This document shows, one piece after another, positions 8,043 through 11,209 of a DNA stretch of 11,209 nucleotides. Every line of letters starts with the position of its first letter. Within the stretch, counting starts at the first letter, position 1. Source of the stretch: Erythrobacter sp. UBA2510. Its GTDB lineage: Bacteria; Pseudomonadota; Alphaproteobacteria; Sphingomonadales; Sphingomonadaceae. The notes below the pieces were generated by a model that saw only the letters and a program-made list of their open reading frames with translations, made no database searches and was not told the origin of the DNA. Location: NCBI GenBank assembly GCA_002341345.1, contig DDNW01000046.1, positions 3,975-15,183 on the forward strand, read 5' to 3'. A program made the position numbers and the translations under genes.

Positions 8043-8058
8043 ATATGTTATTACATAT
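8043..8058. promoter_or_regulatory. Putative HipB operator O4
   Basis: ATATG-ttatta-CATAT, perfect arms, centred 30 bp from O3. It starts 2 bp beyond the stop codon of the DUF6527-like gene and lies on the path of any read-through from that operon into hipBA. Confidence 0.7.
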
Positions 8059-8060
8059 CT

Positions 8061-8423
8061 TTAGACTAGATCGGAGAACTCGCGACACCATTTGACGCGA
8101 CCTCGATTGAACCAAAAATGCGACCTACAATCCTTCTTGCGCCACACCGAGGGATGCAGGCTTGCAGAACCGTCATCATGGCGGCTGACGCGCCAGCAAG
8201 GTCGCTCATCGGTAAGCAGGTTCATATGAAGTGTACGGCCACAACCGCACGGACACAGCATGGCCGCCTGCTCTTCAAACCCATCCTCCGAAACGATGTA
8301 AAGAGTGCGCGGCTTCAGCTTCGCAGGGAGCAACTCTTCGACTTCGGCGGTTTTGTACCGTGGCAGCAGCGCCTCAAGAAAGCGCCGCCACAGATAGATT
8401 ATGTAGCCAAGCATCCCCCTCAT
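8061..8423 (-). CDS. DUF6527-like small Cys-rich protein of the ubiquitin-like operon
   Basis: 120 aa. The ATG at 8423 overlaps the stop of the JAB-E1 gene (ATGA), so the two are translationally coupled. The N terminus is hydrophobic and basic (MLGYIIYLWRRFLEALLPRY, perhaps an amphipathic or membrane-associated helix). The core has a cluster C57-P-C59-G-C61 followed by RTLHMNLL, then C76, C99 with H102, and C113, which resembles a metal-binding fold. The RTLYIVSEDGFEEQAAMLCP and LHPSVWRKKDCRSHFWFNRG segments look like those of DUF6527 proteins, which I recall lying beside bacterial ThiF/E2 genes; that recollection needs a profile search. Its role is unknown: a substrate adaptor, ligase-like factor or target are options. 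It is the last gene of the operon and ends just before hipB operator O4. Confidence 0.72.
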   Translation of the reverse strand: MRGMLGYIIYLWRRFLEALLPRYKTAEVEELLPAKLKPRTLYIVSEDGFEEQAAMLCPCGCGRTLHMNLLTDERPCWRVSRHDDGSASLHPSVWRKKDCRSHFWFNRGRVKWCREFSDLV

Positions 8424-9832
8424 TTTTTGCGCCTCTGCGCGAGTTCTACCAAGCGCAACAAGGGCGTAACATCACCAGCACCGACATGCGGGCTCAGAAG
8501 CTGACAGACACCTTCTTCGGGATCATAAAAGAGCTCCATGCTGGCCAGACTGAAGACCACTTCGGCGTACTCGGCGTTTCCATCTTCACGGAACGGATGC
8601 AGCCTTGCCAACAACTCGTTTACGACGAGCGAAGACCCGAACATATTGACACTGATCACCGCCGGACGATTCCCCTGTCCGCCACGGATATAGCCGTCTT
8701 TAACCTGCCGCTCGTGTGCAGCGGGATCATTGCGGGCAAGGCCAGCCGCAGCGACATCCTTCATCGTGAAGAGCCCCCTGCTCATCAAACTGGAGCGACC
8801 GGGCCGGATATAGTTCACCGTACCGCAAACTTCGCGGATGCGGCCTTTGGTCTCGCCATCTGCATCGGCCACCAAGCGGATGCCGACATCGAAGTATGGA
8901 ATGTTGTAATAGGTCGCGATGGCGTTGAGCAGATAGCGCCCATCAACGCTGTCCACACACCCGAAGAGAACATCGCACTGCGCGACTGCGCGGACAACAT
9001 CGGGGTCCCAAAGGTTCTTCTTGAGGGGAATGATCTTGGTGCCAAGTCCGGTGCGTTCCACCGCATCTGCCAGCACATCGACCTTGGGCCGCTCCTTCTT
9101 CGCATCATCCATCGTGGAATTGATGATGCGGTTGACGTTCCGCTCTTCCATGTGATCGTCGTCAACCGATACGATCTCGCCGAAGCCAAGCCGCATGAGC
9201 TGCTCAACCGTAGGACTGCCTGTCCCGGAAGCACCGATCACGGCTGCGGAAAGGCGCTGCAAGCGCTCAATCGTACCTTCGTCGAATGCCTGGGCATGAG
9301 AAGCAGTAAAATCAGGAATGGTCGCGCTGCCCGCGTCCGCATACCAGTAATGCAGATCATCGCCTGCTACGCTGATGCAGTCGATCGGGGCGAATTCCTC
9401 GCCGATGAGCACGCGGCCAAACATCTGGCCATCCGGTAGCATAACGGCGCTGCCGTGGATGAGATCGCCTTCAACCCAGCCCCTGATCATGGGCAGGAGT
9501 TGCCTGTCCGACCGATCATCCCGCTCAGAAAATGCGCCATAGCCTGTGGGGTGAGAATGGACCTTGATGACTGACAGACCCTCGTCAGCAGCGCGCTCAA
9601 GGATATGGTCGATTGTGTCCGGAGACCATTTCACAATGGACGGGGTACGAATCTCGCAATCCTCATAAGGGACGTCGTGGACTTCACGAGCGGTCAGCCG
9701 ATGCCGCCTGTCACCGTCCCGCCTACCGCACAGAATGAATGAGACGGCCTCTTTGCCGTCGCCGGGATAGAGAAACTGGTGAAGATGGCCGTGCTGATCG
9801 CCTGTCAGCGCGAGATTTATCGGGACGGTCAT
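8420..9832 (-). CDS. JAB/JAMM isopeptidase - ThiF/E1-like adenylyltransferase fusion
   Basis: 470 aa, ATG at 9832 overlapping the E2-like stop (ATGA). Residues about 1-150 are a JAB metalloprotease with a complete JAMM signature: E28, H92-S-H94-P, S102 and D105 (H-x-H-x7-S-x2-D). Such domains trim ubiquitin-like tails or remove them from targets. Residues about 185-460 are a ThiF/E1 Rossmann domain: nucleotide loop G200-A-S-G-T-G205, acidic D224-D226, N232/R235, K250, and D294 in FGCVDSVDG. It would adenylate the C-terminal Gly of the ubiquitin-like protein. At the position of the MoeB/ThiF zinc knuckle (PGxPCxxC) it reads PGRSSLMS, so both Cys are Ser. The catalytic Cys cannot be assigned by eye; C336 (REVCGT) and C292 are candidates. 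The same two activities in one chain fit the bacterial JAB-E1 class in multiubiquitin operons. Confidence 0.88.
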   Translation of the reverse strand: MTVPINLALTGDQHGHLHQFLYPGDGKEAVSFILCGRRDGDRRHRLTAREVHDVPYEDCEIRTPSIVKWSPDTIDHILERAADEGLSVIKVHSHPTGYGAFSERDDRSDRQLLPMIRGWVEGDLIHGSAVMLPDGQMFGRVLIGEEFAPIDCISVAGDDLHYWYADAGSATIPDFTASHAQAFDEGTIERLQRLSAAVIGASGTGSPTVEQLMRLGFGEIVSVDDDHMEERNVNRIINSTMDDAKKERPKVDVLADAVERTGLGTKIIPLKKNLWDPDVVRAVAQCDVLFGCVDSVDGRYLLNAIATYYNIPYFDVGIRLVADADGETKGRIREVCGTVNYIRPGRSSLMSRGLFTMKDVAAAGLARNDPAAHERQVKDGYIRGGQGNRPAVISVNMFGSSLVVNELLARLHPFREDGNAEYAEVVFSLASMELFYDPEEGVCQLLSPHVGAGDVTPLLRLVELAQRRKK

Positions 9833-10233
9833 TTCTCGAACTCCCGCGCAAACCAGTCTTCAATCAGGAAGATATGCGTGCCGATGCCGTCCTGACCAAC
9901 CTTCCAGGGATTCTGCGCAGTGCGGTGACGAGACCAGCGCTGATAGGTTTGGCCAGCGATATTCTGCTGCGCATTGGTTGCCCCGATGGCCCGCTTGTCC
10001 TTGCGCGCCAGCGCGGGATAGACATAGACCATGTTCAGCTCGGTGTTGGGATAGCCGGTTTCGAGCCGGATCGCGATCGTCACCGTGGCGTGGTTGTACC
10101 CTTCATGCTGGGAAGGGAACTGATGAACCAGTACCCACTGTGATCCATCAATCACGGTCTCCCACGGAAGGCCGTAGTCTTCAAGAAACTGACGGTCTTC
10201 CGGCAGGAGTTCAAAATCGCGACGAAGCTCCAT
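9829..10233 (-). CDS. E2-like protein, prokaryotic E2 family E type
   Basis: 134 aa. The ATG at 10233 lies 4 nt past the stop of the ubiquitin-like gene, with GGAAGGG just before it. A longer open frame (to 10473) runs through the ubiquitin-like gene and is discarded. Visible features: LLPEDRQFLEDYGLPW at the N terminus, an E2-like strand segment (ATVTIAIRLETGYPNTELNM, then VYVYP), and a C-terminal QTYQRWSRHR...NPWKVG with IEDWFAREFEK. I associate these with prokaryotic E2 family E. E2 proteins carry the activated modifier from E1 to its target on a Cys. This protein has no Cys at all, so either it works through another residue (Ser, Thr and His 97-120 lie near the usual site) or it is a non-catalytic E2 variant. 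The position between modifier and E1 supports the role. Confidence 0.82.
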   Translation of the reverse strand: MELRRDFELLPEDRQFLEDYGLPWETVIDGSQWVLVHQFPSQHEGYNHATVTIAIRLETGYPNTELNMVYVYPALARKDKRAIGATNAQQNIAGQTYQRWSRHRTAQNPWKVGQDGIGTHIFLIEDWFAREFEK

Positions 10234-10237
10234 GGCC

Positions 10238-10546
10238 TTACCCTTCCGTCTGGTCGCGGGGCAGAGCCTTGAACTTTTCGACGCCCGGCTTACGCAAATC
10301 GACCGTGTCATCAAGGTCAACCTTGCGGGGACGATCACCAGCTTGCTTGACGCGGAGCGTGTAATCTTCCGGCGGGGTGAGACCTGCGATCGACAGGATT
10401 TCACGTCCAGTCGGCTCGGCCTTTTCAACGATGAACTTCTCGCCGTTGACGCGGATGCGGTAGGCTTTGGCAAGAGGCGGCGGTTCGCCCCGCTTCGCGA
10501 ATTCCTCGATGTCGATCACTTCATCCAAAACATTCTTGTCGGTCAT
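10238..10546 (-). CDS. Ubiquitin-like modifier, multiubiquitin family, single domain
   Basis: 102 aa. The ATG at 10546 has AAAGG (10554-10558) 7 nt upstream; the frame stays open to 10633 but those codons lie in the promoter/operator region. Residues 1-25 are an acidic, Pro-ended lead. Residues about 27-95 form one beta-grasp ubiquitin-like domain: AYRIRVNGEKFIVEKAEPTG (strands 1-2), REILSIAGLTPPEDY (helix), YTLRV and KVDLDDTVDL (late strands). The tail GVEKFKALPRDQTEG ends in one Gly directly before TAA, so the E1 could adenylate it without prior trimming. Other family members are known for tandem copies; this one has a single unit. It is the first gene of a four-gene operon with the E2-like, JAB-E1 and DUF6527-like genes, and is presumably covalently attached to target proteins. 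Confidence 0.85.
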   Translation of the reverse strand: MTDKNVLDEVIDIEEFAKRGEPPPLAKAYRIRVNGEKFIVEKAEPTGREILSIAGLTPPEDYTLRVKQAGDRPRKVDLDDTVDLRKPGVEKFKALPRDQTEG

Positions 10547-10600
10547 GTCGGTGCCTTTCTGGGGCTTGGTGCCGTCGGCCAATCCGCCGGCTACGAATCC

Positions 10601-10629
10601 AACATGACATAGCGCGCTTGATATATCAA
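10601..10629 (-). promoter_or_regulatory. Possible promoter of the ubiquitin-like operon
   Basis: TTGATA (10624-10629, 5 of 6 to consensus), 17-bp spacer, CATGTT (10601-10606, 3 of 6) on the - strand, about 55 bp before the first gene. The -35 lies inside palindrome 1, so a protein bound there would repress. The -10 match is weak. Confidence 0.4.
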
Positions 10630-10631
10630 GC
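10616..10631. promoter_or_regulatory. Palindromic operator 1 in the divergent promoter region
   Basis: GCTTGATATATCAAGC, a perfect 16-bp palindrome, preceded by GCGC. It is a near copy of palindrome 2, with centres 29 bp apart (about three helical turns). It is the likely binding site of the adjacent XRE repressor and overlaps the proposed -35 of the ubiquitin-like operon. Confidence 0.72.
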
Positions 10632-10644
10632 ACCTTCTTTGCGC

Positions 10645-10660
10645 GCTTGACAAATCAAGC
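10645..10660. promoter_or_regulatory. Palindromic operator 2 in the divergent promoter region
   Basis: GCTTGA-CAAA-TCAAGC, perfect 6-bp arms. The extended repeat (10612-10632 against 10641-10661) is identical at 19 of 21 positions. It overlaps the -35 box of the XRE gene promoter, which suggests autoregulation. Confidence 0.72.
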
Positions 10661-10676
10661 AACAATGGTGGACAAT
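10647..10676 (+). promoter_or_regulatory. Promoter of the XRE regulator gene
   Basis: TTGACA (10647-10652, perfect -35), 18-bp spacer, GACAAT (10671-10676, 4 of 6 to -10), on the + strand about 40 bp before the ATG. The -35 is built into operator 2. Confidence 0.55.
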
Positions 10677-10677
10677 A

Positions 10678-10696
10678 GCCCCTGAAATACAGGGGC
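10678..10696 (+). repeat. Perfect inverted repeat in the XRE gene 5' leader
   Basis: GCCCCTG-AAATA-CAGGGGC: a 7-bp GC-rich stem and 5-nt loop, right after the -10 box and about 20 nt before the ATG. No T-run follows, so it is not a standard terminator. It could form a hairpin at the mRNA 5' end or be another protein-binding site. Confidence 0.5.
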
Positions 10697-10716
10697 TAGA
10701 TGAGAGGTAACGTATC

Positions 10717-11115
10717 ATGGCTGAAACGAAGGAAAGGGACTCAGCGACAACTGAATCATCAACCGGCGAAATCTCACTCGGAAAGTATCTGGCTTCGATT
10801 CGCAAAGACCGAAAGCTCAGTCTGCGCGCCGTGGAGGAGCGAACCAAGAAGCAGGTTTCGAACGCCTATTTGAGTCAGATCGAAAATGACCAGATCAAGC
10901 AACCCTCGCCCAACACCTTGAATGCTCTGGCGGAGCTATACGAAATCAGCTTGGAAAAGCTGATGGTCAAGGCGGGCTACATCACCCCATCGTCAAAGCG
11001 GAAATCCGGCGAGCGTCACGGGCGTGTCGCAACTTTTGCCGAACACAACCTGACACCCGAGGAAGAGCAAGAGTTGATGGATTATCTTGAATTCATGCGA
11101 AGTCGAAAGAAGTAG
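10717..11115 (+). CDS. XRE-family transcriptional regulator, divergent to the ubiquitin-like operon
   Basis: 132 aa. The ATG at 10717 has AGAGG (10703-10707) 9 nt upstream. The first about 18 residues are polar and acidic (ETKERDSATTESSTGE). An XRE helix-turn-helix spans about 19-88: LGKYLASIRKDRKLSLRAVE, then VSNAYLSQIENDQIKQPSPN (recognition helix SNAYLSQIEN) and ALAELYEISLEKLMVKAGYI. A Lys/Arg-rich linker (SSKRKSGERHGR) leads to a C-terminal acidic helix LTPEEEQELMDYLEFMRS, a layout often seen in repressors cleaved by a partner ImmA/IrrE peptidase. Two palindromes upstream fit a dimeric repressor that controls both its own promoter and the divergent modifier operon. The next gene begins 2 nt after the stop. 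The protein is probably the switch of the module; the inducer is unknown. Confidence 0.85.
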   Translation: MAETKERDSATTESSTGEISLGKYLASIRKDRKLSLRAVEERTKKQVSNAYLSQIENDQIKQPSPNTLNALAELYEISLEKLMVKAGYITPSSKRKSGERHGRVATFAEHNLTPEEEQELMDYLEFMRSRKK

Positions 11116-11117
11116 GT

Positions 11118-11209
11118 TTGCCGAAGTCCGATGATAGCAGTCTGAAACCTGATGAGCTGCGTGCCGTTGAAGAGCGGGCGCGGCTTCTTCTTGATCGCGC
11201 GGATGCTTG
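11118..11209 (+). CDS. Start of a probable ImmA/IrrE-type metallopeptidase, 3' truncated by window
   Basis: An open frame follows the XRE gene after 2 nt and runs off the window (about 31 codons). The likely start is TTG at 11118, with AAGAAG-type purines 6-9 nt upstream; no in-frame ATG is seen. The visible protein is PKSDDSSLKPDELRAVEERA followed by RLLLDRADA, a charged helix. This resembles the N terminus of ImmA/IrrE-family proteins that follow XRE genes. The HExxH motif that would prove it lies outside the window. If correct, it would cleave the upstream repressor and switch on the modifier operon. Confidence 0.5.
   Translation, partial: MPKSDDSSLKPDELRAVEERARLLLDRADA

Noticed and set aside
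7938..8058. CRISPR-like or iteron array
   Set aside because: The four repeats are short palindromes with unequal spacers directly over the hipB promoter, which fits operators better than CRISPR or a replication origin; no rep gene is nearby.
8231..9439. 402-codon open frame on the + strand
   Set aside because: Antisense to the JAB-E1 and DUF6527-like genes, whose motifs and coupled starts are convincing. It shows no recognisable domain.
10234..10473. Upstream extension of the E2-like protein
   Set aside because: Low-complexity translation of the modifier gene in another frame; the ATG at 10233 has a ribosome site and correct operon spacing.
10547..10633. 29-residue extension of the modifier
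   Set aside because: It would start inside the operator/promoter region, while the ATG at 10546 has AAAGG at 7 nt.
8061..11209. CBASS operon
   Set aside because: E1/E2/JAB and XRE-peptidase genes recall type II CBASS, but there is no CD-NTase or effector gene in the window and a ubiquitin-like modifier is present instead.

Overview
The window looks like part of a conjugative plasmid or integrative conjugative element from a GC-rich alphaproteobacterium. A sphingomonad is my best guess, from codon use and the style of the transfer proteins; this is inference, not proven. The left half (1-5747, + strand) is the distal end of an F-type conjugation operon in the classical order traN (5' end missing) - traF - traH - traG. 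Neighbouring genes overlap by 11-20 bp or lie about 16 bp apart.

Right after traG the strand switches and cargo begins, all on the - strand as far as about 10.5 kb. Going rightwards this is: a small single-pass membrane protein facing traG (5757-5987); a hipBA toxin-antitoxin pair (6116-7935); and a four-gene ubiquitin-like conjugation operon (8061-10546). hipA is interrupted by one in-frame amber codon exactly where the family has a conserved Gln, and the rest of the frame is intact with its kinase residues. The 29% GC hipB upstream region carries four perfect ATATG-N6-CATAT palindromes with centres 30, 45 and 30 bp apart, very probably HipB operators.

The conjugation operon is transcribed leftwards: one-domain ubiquitin-like protein (multiubiquitin family), E2-like protein (prokaryotic E2 family E type, without any cysteine), JAB peptidase-E1 fusion, and a small Cys-rich DUF6527-like protein. 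Its three junctions are a 4-nt gap and two ATGA overlaps. Divergently transcribed from it are an XRE-type repressor and the first about 31 codons of a downstream gene that by position and sequence is probably an ImmA/IrrE-type metallopeptidase. Two near-identical palindromes (GCTTGA-N4-TCAAGC) lie in the shared promoter region.

The likely logic is this. The transfer genes spread the element. The cargo island downstream of traG adds an addiction module, now damaged in the toxin, and a stress- or phage-responsive protein-conjugation system held off by the XRE protein, which the adjacent peptidase could cleave. The defence role is inference from related bacterial ubiquitin-like operons. The gene content, active-site residues, amber codon and operators are read directly from the sequence.
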